Source: Clostridium sp. CF012
GTDB taxonomy: Bacteria; Bacillota; Clostridia; Clostridiales; Clostridiaceae
Direction of reading: 5' to 3'
DNA length: 64,000 nt
NCBI RefSeq assembly: GCF_018861755.1
Contig: NZ_JAHLEF010000016.1
Location: forward strand, 1 to 64,000
Position numbers and translations under genes: made by a program
The notes under the pieces: model-generated
What the model saw: only the letters and a program-made list of their open reading frames with translations
What the model was told of the DNA's origin: nothing
Databases searched by the model: none
In this document: positions 1 to 9,782 of the stretch, in pieces
Layout: each line of letters starts with the position of its first letter
How positions within the stretch are numbered: position 1 is the stretch's first letter

Positions 1-125
1 GTCAAGCGAAATATTATTTCGCTATTTTACCTATTTCTCTGTTTAATTTTCAAAGACCAACTTGCTTGCCATCATGTGACGACAAGGAGTATTCTATCAT
101 ATAAATAAGAGCACAATTTCATTCC
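1..125 (-). promoter_or_regulatory. Probable rRNA operon leader running off the left edge
   Basis: Read on the minus strand this segment contains TTGGTCTTTGAAAATTAAAC (about 60-41), which resembles the conserved boxA-type leader found just upstream of 16S rRNA (or in 16S-23S spacers) in Firmicutes. A palindrome (AGCGAAATA/ATATTTCGCT) follows at the very edge. No mature rRNA sequence lies inside the window, so the 16S gene itself would be to the left. The call rests on recognition of the leader motif only. Confidence 0.45.
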
Positions 126-217
126 ATAGGTCCCCTAGCTTGATTATCTTCATATTCCTACATATAAGTGCAAATAATTCTATATTTCGCATTCCGATAC
201 GCAAGGCTAAGTATTAC

Positions 218-253
218 AAAAAAATAAGGATACCAATCTGGTACCCTTATTTT
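218..253 (-). terminator. Rho-independent terminator of the yvrJ-like gene
   Basis: The inverted repeat AATAAGGaTACCA / TGGTAcCCTTATT is followed on the minus strand by a run of T. The stop codon of the small minus-strand gene (247-249) lies inside the first arm, so gene and terminator overlap. Confidence 0.75.
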
Positions 254-408
254 TCGATTCTTCCTATAACGGTGGATATAGCTACTGTTAAATCAGAGAT
301 AGATTTATTGAGAGCCTCAATTTTCTTCTCAAATCTTACTAGCAAATATATACTCACACCTATAGGGAAGCCAACTGTATTAACCAGTTTAACAAATGCA
401 TCATACAT
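247..408 (-). CDS. YvrJ family small protein (53 aa)
   Basis: A 53-residue reading frame too short for ordinary gene calling. It begins ATG at 408 behind a strong GAGGGAGG ribosome binding site (about 415-424). The product, starting MYDAFVKLVNTVGFPIGVSI and continuing with YLLVRFEKKIEALNKSI, has the layout of the YvrJ family: a short N-terminal segment, one hydrophobic helix around residues 10-25 containing GFPI and YLLVR, and a charged helical C-terminus. The function of YvrJ proteins is unknown; a single-span membrane location is expected. Its own terminator overlaps the stop codon, so it is probably monocistronic. Confidence 0.8.
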   Translation of the reverse strand: MYDAFVKLVNTVGFPIGVSIYLLVRFEKKIEALNKSISDLTVAISTVIGRIEK

Positions 409-612
409 GAAGCATTACCTCCCTCACCGTTACAAATAATATATATGCTTATTCTAATTATTTTGCATATTTTTTTATTTCTTGGTAATTTGTATTATTT
501 ATATAAATATAAACATTATTCGTGAAATTATTGAGCATATTAATATAAGAAGCAAGAATCTTAATGCTTCTTATTAAAAATTTATATCAAAATAATGAGA
601 GGAGAAAATACT

Positions 613-1647
613 ATGGAAGAAAATTTTTTATATAGAAAATACATTAATTCGGATTTTCATAATTACTGCGAGTTATTTGAAAATGTTTATTCTCACAAAA
701 TAGACAAAGAATTTTTTGAATGGAAGCATAATTTAAAAGGATCAATCAATAAGGAACCCTTTATTTATTTAGTATTCAACGAAACTGGGAATCTTATAGG
801 TGCAAATTCATTTTTTGAAAGTAAATTTAAACAAAATAACAAAATTTATAATGCAGTCCAATCTGGAGATACAATGGTTCATATGGATTATAGAGGAAAA
901 GGACTTTTTAAGAAAATAATTCAATTTGCATTTGTAGACTTAAAAAATTATGGAGTTGATTTTATATTTGGATTTGCTAATAATAATTCACACCCAGGCT
1001 TTGTTAAATTAGGATTTGAAACCCTTTATAAGGTGAATAATTATTTAAAGATATTAAATTATGAACTAATTATACAGAAGAAGTTAAGCCGTATACCATT
1101 TGCTAATCTAATTGGTAAGTCCATAGATACTTTTAAAAAAAGTGTTCACCTTGCATCAAATTACAATATAACTATAACTGCAAGTATTACAAAAGAAATT
1201 ACAGACTTTATTTCTTCTAATATAAGCAATGACCTAGCACAAATAAAAGATTCAGCATTATTAAATTGGAAGTATTTCGAAAAACCTAATTCAAATTATG
1301 AATTGTTAGTAATAAAGAAAGATTCAATTATAGAAGGCGTTTTCATTACTAGAATAGAAAGTCAAGGTATGAAAAGTGCCGCTGTTATGGAATACTTCAT
1401 GAAAAATCAAGACGACTTTCATAAGATCCTAAAGGCTGTAATCCAATATTATAGAAATAAAAATATTGGCTACTTAGGGACTTGGGAAATAGGTTCGAAT
1501 GTATATAAAAATGCATTATTAAAGAATCACTTAATTAAAAGAAATTTAGAAATATACTTTATAGTCAAATTACTTAATGAAAAAGTAACAGAGGTCTTGG
1601 ATTTAAATCTTTGGCATATTGTTAATGGCGATTCAGATACGGTATAA
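613..1647 (+). CDS. GNAT family N-acetyltransferase
   Basis: Predicted 344-residue acetyltransferase. The GNAT acetyl-CoA region is visible at roughly residues 85-135: beta strand with VQSGDTMVHMDYRGKGLFKK, i.e. the R-G-x-G-K/L pyrophosphate-binding loop, followed by FGFANNNSHPGFVKLGFE typical of motif B. The C-terminal half (about 180-344) is probably a second GNAT-like fold, as in other long GNATs. An upstream ATG at 595 is less likely because AGGAG (600-604) sits 8 bases before the ATG at 613. The gene is followed 25 bases later by a PIG-L deacetylase gene in the same direction, suggesting deacetylation/re-acylation of an amino sugar, but the substrate is unknown. Confidence 0.8.
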   Translation: MEENFLYRKYINSDFHNYCELFENVYSHKIDKEFFEWKHNLKGSINKEPFIYLVFNETGNLIGANSFFESKFKQNNKIYNAVQSGDTMVHMDYRGKGLFKKIIQFAFVDLKNYGVDFIFGFANNNSHPGFVKLGFETLYKVNNYLKILNYELIIQKKLSRIPFANLIGKSIDTFKKSVHLASNYNITITASITKEITDFISSNISNDLAQIKDSALLNWKYFEKPNSNYELLVIKKDSIIEGVFITRIESQGMKSAAVMEYFMKNQDDFHKILKAVIQYYRNKNIGYLGTWEIGSNVYKNALLKNHLIKRNLEIYFIVKLLNEKVTEVLDLNLWHIVNGDSDTV

Positions 1648-1672
1648 AAATTAATTTTGGAGGTCTATATCC

Positions 1673-2587
1673 ATGAAAATGAAAATCAAGAAAGTGATTA
1701 AATTTTTTTATTACAAGTTATATGAAATATTAAATTATTTTTATATAGTTTATATTAAGAATAAAAATAAACTAAAGAACGAGATTTCTATAAGTAGCAA
1801 TTTGGATGGTGAAACTATATTAATACTTGCACCGCATATCGATGATGATATTATTGGATGTGGAGGAGCAATTTTAAGATATTTATCTGAGAATAAGGAT
1901 GTTTATATAGTATACCTCACTAATAGTGGCAAACAGGGAAGTCAACCGGAAAAATCTAAGGTTGTTGAAGAAAGAAAGTTAGAGGCTATTAATGTGGCTT
2001 ACGCATTAAACTTAAAAAAGGAAAAACTGTTTTTTTTGAATGGAGAAGATGGTGATTTAATTAATTCCAAAATTGATAATGAGCTTAAAAATATTATTAA
2101 TTCTGTTAATCCTGATACGATTTTCATGCCCTGCTTCCTTGATTCACACAACGACCATTTCGCTGTCACCAAAACATTATGGAACATAAACAATAAAAAT
2201 TGCAATTTATTTACCAATGTCAACTTATATCTATATGAATCACAAAGTCCTTTTACACCGCTATATTCAAATGTATTTTTAGATATTACAGATATTTACA
2301 AAACTAAGAAAATGCTTTTAAAGTTTTATATTTCTCAAACTTCAGATTTTAAATTTTCATATTATATAAGTAAAATTAATGGCTATACATTTAATAATAA
2401 AACATTATGCGAGGCATATATAAAAACTACCTTTTCAAATTATTTTAATTTGTATACTGAACATTGTGGTAGTTTTGAAAATTATTTAAAAATTAAAAAT
2501 CAAATTATTCCATATGGTTATAGTGACACATTGATTAAAAGTTACAACAGTAGTTTTAAGTTTAAATCCATATTAAAAAAATTATAG
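1673..2587 (+). CDS. PIG-L (LmbE-type) family deacetylase
   Basis: A 304-residue protein with the zinc-binding signature of the PIG-L/LmbE N-deacetylase family: APHIDDDIIGCGG at about residues 53-65 (P-H-x-D-D) and DSHNDHFAV near 162-170 (the second His-containing motif). These enzymes remove acetyl groups from N-acetylglucosaminyl conjugates such as GlcNAc-PI or bacillithiol and mycothiol precursors. The about 45-residue N-terminal extension is basic and hydrophobic (KKVIKFFYYKLYEIL) and may bind the membrane. GGAGG lies 9 bases before the ATG. It is probably co-transcribed with the upstream GNAT gene and closed by the terminator at 2612-2650. The substrate is not deducible. Confidence 0.85.
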   Translation: MKMKIKKVIKFFYYKLYEILNYFYIVYIKNKNKLKNEISISSNLDGETILILAPHIDDDIIGCGGAILRYLSENKDVYIVYLTNSGKQGSQPEKSKVVEERKLEAINVAYALNLKKEKLFFLNGEDGDLINSKIDNELKNIINSVNPDTIFMPCFLDSHNDHFAVTKTLWNINNKNCNLFTNVNLYLYESQSPFTPLYSNVFLDITDIYKTKKMLLKFYISQTSDFKFSYYISKINGYTFNNKTLCEAYIKTTFSNYFNLYTEHCGSFENYLKIKNQIIPYGYSDTLIKSYNSSFKFKSILKKL

Positions 2588-2611
2588 AGAGCTAGGATAT
2601 AAAATATACGT

Positions 2612-2650
2612 AAAAAAACATGGAACTTCAGATTACAGTTCCATGTTTTT
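2612..2650. terminator. Bidirectional terminator between PIG-L gene and tlp
   Basis: Perfect 11-bp stem AACATGGAACT / AGTTCCATGTT with A-run before and T-run after, so it can end both the plus-strand PIG-L gene and the minus-strand tlp gene. Confidence 0.8.
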
Positions 2651-2680
2651 ACCTTTTTATATTCTCACTTTATTTTGACG

Positions 2681-2911
2681 CTATCTATACCCATTTCTTT
2701 TATCTATTGTCTCATCTCTCATTTCTGATTTCATACCATTAATAGCATCTTGTCTTCTATCATTCTTTTCTTCTAGTGTTCTTTTGATTTTTCCATCCTC
2801 TGTTTCTTCAATAGCTTCTTCAGTAAGATGAAAATTTTCAATAGTATTGCTAATGTTATGTTGTATTTTATCTGCGTTATCTCTTCTGTCATCTGCTTTA
2901 TTTTTCATCAT
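2681..2911 (-). CDS. tlp: Small acid-soluble spore protein, Tlp family
   Basis: A 76-residue, very hydrophilic protein with DDRRDNADKIQHNISNTIEN near the N-terminus and EEKNDRRQDAINGMKSEMRD in the middle, matching Tlp, a small spore protein named for thioredoxin-like homology. In Bacillus it is made in the forespore and degraded on outgrowth. GAGGAG lies upstream of the ATG pair. Length (about 75) is normal. Presence supports an endospore-forming host. Confidence 0.85.
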   Translation of the reverse strand: MMKNKADDRRDNADKIQHNISNTIENFHLTEEAIEETEDGKIKRTLEEKNDRRQDAINGMKSEMRDETIDKRNGYR

Positions 2912-3198
2912 AATTTTATATCTCCTCTTTGATTTAATAGTTCATCCACTATTATTATATCTACAAAAATATTTATTATACCCCAAATAAAAATACACGA
3001 ATTTTATTAAATTATTCTCTATTTAATCACAATATTTAAAATGTTTTGGATACTTATTGACACTTATAGATAGAGGTTTGGTTTCTAGGGTCCGACTGTT
3101 CTGTTTTAGTATAGAAATGCCGGATATACCTGGAGAACTTGTGAAAGTCTCAACAATCCTTGCAAGTATAAATGCAAATATTGTGAAGTTAGATCATA

Positions 3199-3398
3199 CT
3201 GAATCTCACATGACTGATGTCACGTGGTTCTTATCTTATTAAACTTCCATAATACTCTCATTTATAGGGATAATATTTCATCTATATCTTACAACATATA
3301 ATGACTCATTTAATTATAATAAGACTTTTACTACCAAAGACTACAATTAGCCTATTCGCGATAGTATAATGGCTCGGTTCAAAACCATTTTTTTATAT
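3199..3398 (-). ncRNA. Predicted omega RNA / right-end region of the TnpB element
   Basis: In TnpB systems the guide (omega) RNA overlaps the 3' end of tnpB and the right end, with its guide taken from DNA just beyond the element. Here this is the non-coding minus-strand segment from the tnpB stop to 3199. It holds small inverted repeats (CTAT..ATAG about 3354-3366; GGTT..AACC about 3374-3388; CACATGAC/GTCACGTG 3206-3225). The predicted guide begins TATGATCTAACTTCAC outside the element. This is inferred from family knowledge; no transcript is visible. Confidence 0.45.
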
Positions 3399-4949
3399 TT
3401 ATATCCCCATACTAGATATTAGTTTAATACCATTTTCTTTTAAGGATTTAAGTCTATTAATTTCACCATCATGTAACTGCTTAAAATTATCATAAGTTTC
3501 AAAACATAATTCTCTATTAATTTTTTCTAAATCATTGCTAACATTCATTATTAAAAATGCTGAATAACAGTCCCTTTGAATTCCAATAGACACATCCCAT
3601 CTATCTTTTAATTCTTTTTTAGTGTATTTATCATTAAAATGATTGTACATACTAGCCTTAACTTTATGTGTATTTATTTTTAAGATTTCCAGTTCCTCAT
3701 ATTTAAGTTTTCTATTAATTATCTCTATTAATTTAGAAGGTGCTCTACTCGCTAAGGATTTACCGAATCTTTTCTTCTTATTAAATTTACCTGTATTAGC
3801 ATTAATGGTGGTTTTCTTACTTCTTTTTTGTAGTCCCTTAAAATTCATGTTTTCAACTAATATTCTATCACCTAATGAAATTATATAATTTGCCAACTTC
3901 TCGTGGGATTGTTTTCTAACATCAGTTTGTTTCCTTTGAACATCTCTTAAATCCATTTGAGTTTTAATATATTTATTAGACTTAACCCATGTTAATTTCT
4001 CTTTCTTTCCATTACTTATAATACCAAATTTTATAGTTCCATCACTATTATAGTTATTTGGATTATTTGCACGTCTTTGTCTATCTAATTTTCTTGACAA
4101 TTTAGTTTTTATATCCTGAATGTTATTAATTTCAGGACATAACTCTAATAATTTAACATCATAATTGCTAGATATTGCAATTGTTTGGGTTCCTATATCT
4201 ATTCCAACATTGCCTATCCCAATACTTCCTTTTATATCACCAGTTTCTTTATTATATTTTACTGGCGGTATACCCTCCATTATTAATTGCGCATAGTACT
4301 TATATTTACCACGGATAAATTTTCTTACTATTCTGCAATATTTAATTCTATCTTGAATAGCCTTTTGAGCATAAATATCATTAGATTTTATAATTATTGG
4401 AATTGTAAGTCCATTCCATTTAATAATCCCGTCTCTATAAGTTATCCCACTTTTATTCCATTTACCTTCAACACTTCTTAGTTCATCATATTTAATAAAA
4501 TTAACCCTTTGTGCATCTTTAAATATTAACTTTTCTAATGCTTTAGAGGCTCTACTTGCCGATGCTTGAGCGGTTTTATTATCTATATTTTTATTGAAAG
4601 GTTTATACATTGGTGTCATTTCATTTATAAGTGAATATTCATTAATCCCATATTCTCCTAATAAATCATTTATCTCTTTGTATTTTTCTTTTCTTAGTTT
4701 ATCATTTATTTTAGATTTTTTACTTTCTTCATCTTTAAAGTATAATTTATTAATCTCTGCTAATTCTTTTCTTAGTTTTCTATATATCTTTAATTCGCTT
4801 AAAGCATTAAATTTCTTTAACCCTGCTGCTAAAATTGCATTGTAAAGTTTTCTACATATTTCAAATCTTTTATTTAATATTGATTCATCTCTATTATTAG
4901 TATCTAATTTAATAGTTAAAACATAAGTAGGAGTTGTTTTTCTTGGCAT
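3399..4949 (-). CDS. tnpB: TnpB-like RNA-guided nuclease, IS605 OrfB family (no zinc ribbon)
   Basis: A 516-residue protein. RuvC-like residues can be placed: D251 in GIDIGTQTIAIS, E366 in ILVENMNFKGL and D460 in IQRDCYSAFLIM. Between the second and third residue the KKKRFGKSLASRAPSKL segment is typical of OrfB. Normally a CxxC...CxxC zinc ribbon precedes the last Asp; here residues 433-459 (SMYNHFNDKYTKKELKDRWD...) contain no cysteine pairs. TnpB is larger than the usual about 400 residues. Such proteins cut DNA next to a TAM using an omega RNA and help retain the element. RBS GGAGGTAAATATTC precedes the ATG. No tnpA is nearby. Confidence 0.85.
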   Translation of the reverse strand: MPRKTTPTYVLTIKLDTNNRDESILNKRFEICRKLYNAILAAGLKKFNALSELKIYRKLRKELAEINKLYFKDEESKKSKINDKLRKEKYKEINDLLGEYGINEYSLINEMTPMYKPFNKNIDNKTAQASASRASKALEKLIFKDAQRVNFIKYDELRSVEGKWNKSGITYRDGIIKWNGLTIPIIIKSNDIYAQKAIQDRIKYCRIVRKFIRGKYKYYAQLIMEGIPPVKYNKETGDIKGSIGIGNVGIDIGTQTIAISSNYDVKLLELCPEINNIQDIKTKLSRKLDRQRRANNPNNYNSDGTIKFGIISNGKKEKLTWVKSNKYIKTQMDLRDVQRKQTDVRKQSHEKLANYIISLGDRILVENMNFKGLQKRSKKTTINANTGKFNKKKRFGKSLASRAPSKLIEIINRKLKYEELEILKINTHKVKASMYNHFNDKYTKKELKDRWDVSIGIQRDCYSAFLIMNVSNDLEKINRELCFETYDNFKQLHDGEINRLKSLKENGIKLISSMGI

Positions 4950-5272
4950 GAATATTTACCTCCATTTCTGCTTTTGCTATACTATTATTATTTCCTATAT
5001 ATACATTTATTATAACAAAACTCATGCGAACTTACATTCTATTTATAAATTCTAAAGATGCTTTTACTATCGTAAAAGAACCACTAACTCACGACTGAAA
5101 TCACAAGTGTGCGTGGTTTAGCTATCAATTTAAAACTAAGGATCGTTTTATGCAGGTTCAACTTGAAATTACTACAGAAACAAATGGACATGAGCATGTG
5201 ACCACAATTATAAATGAATTAAACAAGGGTGGATATAAGGTTCATAAAATATATTAATTCACTGTTTTAAAT

Positions 5273-6355
5273 TTAATAATGGCTAATCATTATTTGATTA
5301 GCTATATAATCTCCCATTTTTTCTGTTGTAGCGTAGATCATACCTGGCTGCATTATATCTATTGTGCGATACCCACTATCTAAAGTTTTATAAACAGATT
5401 TCTCAATTGCATTTGCAATTTCCTCCATTTTAAAGCTGTAGCGAAACATCATAGCAGCACTCATTATTGTGCCTATTGGATTGGCTAAATCTTGCCCTGC
5501 AATATCTGGCGCAGAACCATGAATGGGCTCAAACAATCCAACAGATGAGATGCCTAGACTTGCAGATGGTAACATGCCGAGTGATCCAGTAAGCATGGAA
5601 GCTTCATCACTCAAAATATCACCAAACATATTCTCTGTAACAATGACATCAAATTGATGCGGATCCCGAATAAGCTGCATTGCCGCATTGTCTACATACA
5701 TATTATTTAATTCTACGTCTTTATAATTTTTAGAAATAGATTGTACTACCTCTCTCCAAAGTCTAGAACTTTCAAGCACATTAGCTTTATCTACTAAGGT
5801 TAGCTTTTTATTTCTTACCCTTGCAATTTCAAACGCCATTTTTGTAATTCTTTCTATTTCATAGGTGGAATACTCAATTACATCCCACGCCTTTTGTCCA
5901 TTTGCTAAATCTACTCGTTTCTTCTCTCCAAAATAGGCTCCTCCGATTAATTCTCTAACAATCATAATATCCAAATTATCACCTAATACCTCTTCCTTTA
6001 AATTGGAAGCGGACTTTAACTGCGGAAAAAGAATGGCTGGCCTTAAATTTGCAAATACACCCAATTCTTTTCTTAGCCCTAGTAGCCCAGCTTCAGGTCT
6101 TAATTCCCCAGGTAGCGCATCCCATTTCGGACCTCCTACAGCACCAAGTAACACGGCATCACTGGCATTACAAAGATCAATGGTTTCCATAGGTAGCGGG
6201 ATTCCCGTTTTATCAATAGCAGCCCCACCCAGTAGCGCTTCTCTTATCGCAAAGCTAATATTATATTTAGAAGAAATTGCAGTAAGTACTTTCACTGCCT
6301 GTTTTATCACCTCAGGACCAATTCCATCTCCAGGTATTGTAACTATTTTTAACAT
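5273..6355 (-). CDS. leuB: 3-isopropylmalate dehydrogenase
   Basis: A 360-residue enzyme that oxidises and decarboxylates 3-isopropylmalate with NAD to 2-oxoisocaproate, third step of leucine synthesis. Family marks: [10 protein letters not shown] at the N-terminus, [41 protein letters not shown] and the metal-binding [11 protein letters not shown] around residue 244-254, then [16 protein letters not shown]. Length is normal. The start overlaps the end of leuD by 7 bases, implying translational coupling. It is the last gene of leuACDB; no clear terminator is seen before the ACT relic, with which it is convergent. Confidence 0.96.
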   Translation of the reverse strand: MLKIVTIPGDGIGPEVIKQAVKVLTAISSKYNISFAIREALLGGAAIDKTGIPLPMETIDLCNASDAVLLGAVGGPKWDALPGELRPEAGLLGLRKELGVFANLRPAILFPQLKSASNLKEEVLGDNLDIMIVRELIGGAYFGEKKRVDLANGQKAWDVIEYSTYEIERITKMAFEIARVRNKKLTLVDKANVLESSRLWREVVQSISKNYKDVELNNMYVDNAAMQLIRDPHQFDVIVTENMFGDILSDEASMLTGSLGMLPSASLGISSVGLFEPIHGSAPDIAGQDLANPIGTIMSAAMMFRYSFKMEEIANAIEKSVYKTLDSGYRTIDIMQPGMIYATTEKMGDYIANQIMISHY

Positions 6356-6843
6356 TCACTCACCCCTTTTACAATGTAGTTTATTAACCCTCCTGCTTTT
6401 ATAATCTCCATCATGAAATCTGGAAAGGGCTGAGCAGTATAACTCTTATCTTTTGTAATATTTCTTATTATTCCCCTATTAAAATCTACTTCAATTTGAT
6501 TTCCTTCTTCTATATCTTTTGTTGCTTCTTCACATTCCATAATAGGTAGCCCTATATTTATAGCATTCCTATAGAAAATTCTCGCGAAATTCTCAGCTAT
6601 AATGCAGGAAATTCCTGATGCTTTTATTGCTATAGGTGCATGCTCTCTAGAAGAGCCACATCCAAAATTCTTTCCAGCCACAATAATGTCTCCCTTTCGA
6701 ACCTTTTGGCTAAAATTTGCATCTAAATCCTCCATACAATGGAGGGCTAACTCTTTTGGATCACTGCTACTTAAGTATCTTGCGGGTATGATAACATCTG
6801 TATCCACATTATTTCCGTACACTATTGCATTTCCCTTTACCAT
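6349..6843 (-). CDS. leuD: 3-isopropylmalate dehydratase small subunit
   Basis: A 164-residue swivelling subunit of isopropylmalate isomerase, which with LeuC converts 2- to 3-isopropylmalate. The compact, archaeal/clostridial form: [14 protein letters not shown] near residues 11-24 and [21 protein letters not shown] around 57-77, the substrate-recognising loop. GAGGAGG precedes the ATG; the start overlaps leuC by 7 bases and the end overlaps leuB by 7 bases, so LeuC and LeuD are likely made together. Confidence 0.95.
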   Translation of the reverse strand: MVKGNAIVYGNNVDTDVIIPARYLSSSDPKELALHCMEDLDANFSQKVRKGDIIVAGKNFGCGSSREHAPIAIKASGISCIIAENFARIFYRNAINIGLPIMECEEATKDIEEGNQIEVDFNRGIIRNITKDKSYTAQPFPDFMMEIIKAGGLINYIVKGVSEC

Positions 6844-8105
6844 ATTGCTACCTCCTCAGGCGAAGAAATTTTTCCAGTAATTGCAGAAGCCGCTGCCACA
6901 GCTGGGCTTGAAAGATATACTTCACTACCCGGATGCCCCATTCTCCCTACAAAATTTCGATTGGTAGTTGCTATGGCCCTTTCCCCCTTTGCAAGAATCC
7001 CCATATGACCTCCAAGGCAAGGACCACAGGTTGGCGTACTTACCACACACCCCGCCTTTATAAATATTTCTAAAAGCCCTTCTTGCATTGCTTCAAGGTA
7101 TATTCTTTGGGTTGCAGGTATAATAATAGCTCTTATTCTTTGATGTACCTTTTGTCCCTTTAATACCTTAGCGGCCATTCTCAAATCTTCAATTCTTCCG
7201 TTGGTACAAGAACCAATTACTACTTGATCTATTAAGACTTCTCCCACCTCATCAATGGTTCTTGTGTTTTCTGGAAGATGCGGAAATGCTACAGTTGGGC
7301 GAATGCTACACAAATCAATTTCTATGGTCTTTATATACTTTGCATCCTCATCTGCCTTGTATATGATAAACTCCTTTTGTGAATGACTCTTCACATATTC
7401 TATTGTTTTTTCATCCACGGGAAAAATGCCATTCTTTGCGCCAGCTTCTATTACCATATTGGCCATAGTAAAACGATCATCTATAGAAAGTTCAGATATG
7501 CCTTCACCAACAAACTCCATAGACTTATAGAGCGCACCATCTACCCCAATTTTTCCTATTATGTGTAAAATAACATCTTTACCACAAACCCAAGGTGATA
7601 AACTACCTTTTAATTCAAATTTTATTGCTTCTGGAACCTTAAGCCAGGCTTCTCCGGCGGCCATTCCCGCTGCCATATCTGTACTTCCAATTCCTGTAGA
7701 AAAAGCGCCTAGAGCACCATAGGTACAGGTATGCGAATCTGCTCCTATAACCAAATCTCCACAAACTACCAATCCCTTTTCAGGAATTAGTGCATGTTCA
7801 ATTCCCATTTGACCTATTTCAAAATAATTTTCTATTTCCATTTCTCTTGCAAATTCCCGAGTGCATTTACACTGCTCTGCAGATTTTATATCTTTATTTG
7901 GCGTAAAGTGATCTGGCACAATGGCAATTTTCTTCTTATCAAAAACTGCCATTGCACCTATTTTTTTAAATTCATTGATAGCTACAGGTGTGGTAATATC
8001 ATTTCCAAGAACTAAATCTAATTTCACTTTAATAAGCTGCCCGGTTGCTACTGTGCTAAGGCCTGCATGTACTGCCAATATCTTCTGTGTCATTGTCATA
8101 CCCAT
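6837..8105 (-). CDS. leuC: 3-isopropylmalate dehydratase large subunit
   Basis: A 422-residue aconitase-superfamily protein carrying the [4Fe-4S] cluster. The cluster cysteines are in IGSCTNGR (about residue 301) and in [13 protein letters not shown] (about 361-373). [20 protein letters not shown] is also diagnostic. This is the shorter (about 420 aa) HacA/LeuC type common in clostridia and archaea. GGGAG lies 9 bases before the ATG at 8105. It is the second gene of leuACDB, 68 bases after leuA. Confidence 0.95.
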   Translation of the reverse strand: MGMTMTQKILAVHAGLSTVATGQLIKVKLDLVLGNDITTPVAINEFKKIGAMAVFDKKKIAIVPDHFTPNKDIKSAEQCKCTREFAREMEIENYFEIGQMGIEHALIPEKGLVVCGDLVIGADSHTCTYGALGAFSTGIGSTDMAAGMAAGEAWLKVPEAIKFELKGSLSPWVCGKDVILHIIGKIGVDGALYKSMEFVGEGISELSIDDRFTMANMVIEAGAKNGIFPVDEKTIEYVKSHSQKEFIIYKADEDAKYIKTIEIDLCSIRPTVAFPHLPENTRTIDEVGEVLIDQVVIGSCTNGRIEDLRMAAKVLKGQKVHQRIRAIIIPATQRIYLEAMQEGLLEIFIKAGCVVSTPTCGPCLGGHMGILAKGERAIATTNRNFVGRMGHPGSEVYLSSPAVAAASAITGKISSPEEVAIW

Positions 8106-8173
8106 TTTACATTTCTCCCTTCTACCAATTCCCTATTTACTAATAAATAATTTATACCCTTATGACTGTGACC

Positions 8174-9718
8174 TCATATTACTTCAGTAGTTGCACTATA
8201 ATAGGATTTATTAATTGCATTCACAAAAGCCTTTGCGCTTGCTTCTACAATATCTGTGCTTATTCCATTTCCTACAAAAATATTACTGTCTTTTTCAATT
8301 TTTACTATTACTTCTCCTAATGCATCCCGTCCACCTCCGATAGCCTTTAAATAGTAATCATTAAGAATTACATTTACTCCTATGGCTTTTTCAATGGAAT
8401 TGAAGGTAGCATCTACCGGCCCATATCCAGTGGAAACTTGTTCTACCATTTTATTTTCAAAAGAGACCTTTACTGTTGAAGTTGAGGCAATCCCATTGCC
8501 ACTTATAATATTAAAATACTCAAGCTTAAAGTATTCTGGTACCTTGACAGCTTCTTGTCTTACCATTGCTTCAATATCATTATCAGAAACTGACTTCTTT
8601 TTATCCGCTAAAGCTTTAAATTCCAAAAATGCTTCATTGATTTTTTCTAAACTTAAATTTATATAACCTAAGTGTTTAAGTCTATCTTCAAAGGCGTGCC
8701 TACCAGAATGTTTTCCTAGCACCAATAAACTTTTCTTTAGTCCTACAGATTCAGGAGTCATAATTTCATAAGTTTCTCTACAATTTAATACCCCATGCTG
8801 ATGAATCCCTGATTCATGGGCAAATGCATTTGCGCCTACAATAGCTTTGTTTGGTTGTACTTGAATTCCTGTCATATGACTCACTAAGCTACTAGTGCGA
8901 GTGATTTCTTCTGAAATAATATTTGTTTCACATTGAAAATAATCCCCCCGAGTTTTCAAAGCCATAACCAATTCTTCCAGTGAAGCATTTCCCGCTCTCT
9001 CTCCGAGTCCATTCATCGCACACTCTATTTGGACGGCGCCACTTTGTATTGCAGAAAGTGAGTTTGCCACGGCAAGTCCCAAGTCATTATGACAATGTAC
9101 ACTGATGATTGCTTTATGGATATTGGGCACATTTTTTTTAATCCCTTCAATTAAAGACCCGTATTCTAAGGGTGTTGTATATCCCACCGTATCTGGTATA
9201 TTAACCACATCTGCTCCTGCATCTATTACAGCTTCTAATATTTTATATAAAAATGCTTTTTCTGTTCTTGTTCCATCCTCAGGTGAAAATTCAACACTTG
9301 GACATAATGATTTTGCATAGGTAACCATCTCTACTGCTTTATTTAATACTTCCTCTGGGCTCATCTTTAACTTAAATTCCATATGAAGATTGGAGGTAGC
9401 AATAAAGGTATGAATCCTAGGCCTTTCAGAATACTTAAGAGCCTCCCAAGCTCTATCTATATCTTTTTTAGTAGTCCTTGCCAGTGCTGTAATTACAGGT
9501 CCTTTTATTTCTTTTGCAATAGCCTTAACTCCTTCAAAATCGCCATCGGAAGCAATTGGAAATCCTGCCTCAATTGCATCTACTCCCAGTTTCCGTAGCG
9601 CTCTTGCAATCTCTAATTTTTCCTTTCCGTTCAAACTTACTCCTGGAGTTTGTTCGCCATCACGTAATGTAGTATCAAAGATAAATATCTTCTTTATTTC
9701 TGCTTCTTTTTCCCTCAT
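8174..9718 (-). CDS. leuA: 2-isopropylmalate synthase
   Basis: A 514-residue enzyme that condenses acetyl-CoA with 2-oxoisovalerate, the committed step of leucine synthesis. The DRE-TIM-type barrel starts [18 protein letters not shown] (residues about 12-29), has the metal ligands in [14 protein letters not shown] near 206-219, and [15 protein letters not shown]. The C-terminal 120 residues form the leucine-binding LeuA allosteric domain ([30 protein letters not shown]). AAGGAAGGG precedes the ATG. It is first in the operon, directly behind two leucine T-boxes, so it is controlled both by feedback and by tRNA-Leu charging. Confidence 0.96.
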   Translation of the reverse strand: MREKEAEIKKIFIFDTTLRDGEQTPGVSLNGKEKLEIARALRKLGVDAIEAGFPIASDGDFEGVKAIAKEIKGPVITALARTTKKDIDRAWEALKYSERPRIHTFIATSNLHMEFKLKMSPEEVLNKAVEMVTYAKSLCPSVEFSPEDGTRTEKAFLYKILEAVIDAGADVVNIPDTVGYTTPLEYGSLIEGIKKNVPNIHKAIISVHCHNDLGLAVANSLSAIQSGAVQIECAMNGLGERAGNASLEELVMALKTRGDYFQCETNIISEEITRTSSLVSHMTGIQVQPNKAIVGANAFAHESGIHQHGVLNCRETYEIMTPESVGLKKSLLVLGKHSGRHAFEDRLKHLGYINLSLEKINEAFLEFKALADKKKSVSDNDIEAMVRQEAVKVPEYFKLEYFNIISGNGIASTSTVKVSFENKMVEQVSTGYGPVDATFNSIEKAIGVNVILNDYYLKAIGGGRDALGEVIVKIEKDSNIFVGNGISTDIVEASAKAFVNAINKSYYSATTEVI

Positions 9719-9782
9719 TTTAACCCTTCCTTCTATTTATTTTTGTTCCAATACGTCATTTTTCTAAGCTTAGGATTTTGGG

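Larger units (their letters stand above)
3199..5123 (-). mobile_element. TnpB-only IS200/IS605-superfamily element (IS1341-type), 1925 bp
   Basis: The boundaries follow from the split ACT domain. On the minus strand the left end starts directly after TTGAT (5128-5124), the target/TAM sequence used by ISDra2-like elements, and the right end stops at 3199 followed by flank TATGATCTAA. Both ends carry subterminal imperfect palindromes and related sequence: CTCACATGACTGATGTCACG near 3204-3223 and AACTCACGACTGAAATCAC near 5088-5106. There are no terminal inverted repeats and no target duplication, as expected for single-strand transposition. No tnpA (Y1 transposase) is present, so movement would need a TnpA supplied in trans. 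Confidence 0.85.
3057..5257 (+). pseudogene. Relic of threonine dehydratase C-terminal ACT domain, split by an insertion element
   Basis: Two pieces of one ACT domain flank the element at 3199-5123. The 5' piece (3057-3198) reads LIDRGLVSRVRLFCFSIEMP, DIPGELVKVSTILASINAN, IVKLDH; the 3' piece (5124-5257) reads NQFKTKDRFMQVQLEITT, ETNGHEHVTTIINELNKG, GYKVHKIY, stop. Joined without the element the frame continues through KLDH-NQFKTKDRF, as in IlvA-type threonine ammonia-lyases. No PLP-binding catalytic domain lies upstream: the tlp gene is there. The gene had therefore already lost its 5' part or was an orphan ACT domain before or when the element arrived. It is convergent with leuB, another branched-chain amino acid gene. 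Confidence 0.8.

Noticed and set aside
140-439. Plus-strand 99-codon frame
   Set aside because: It is the antisense shadow of the yvrJ-like gene and its terminator; it has no RBS, whereas the minus strand has a strong one.
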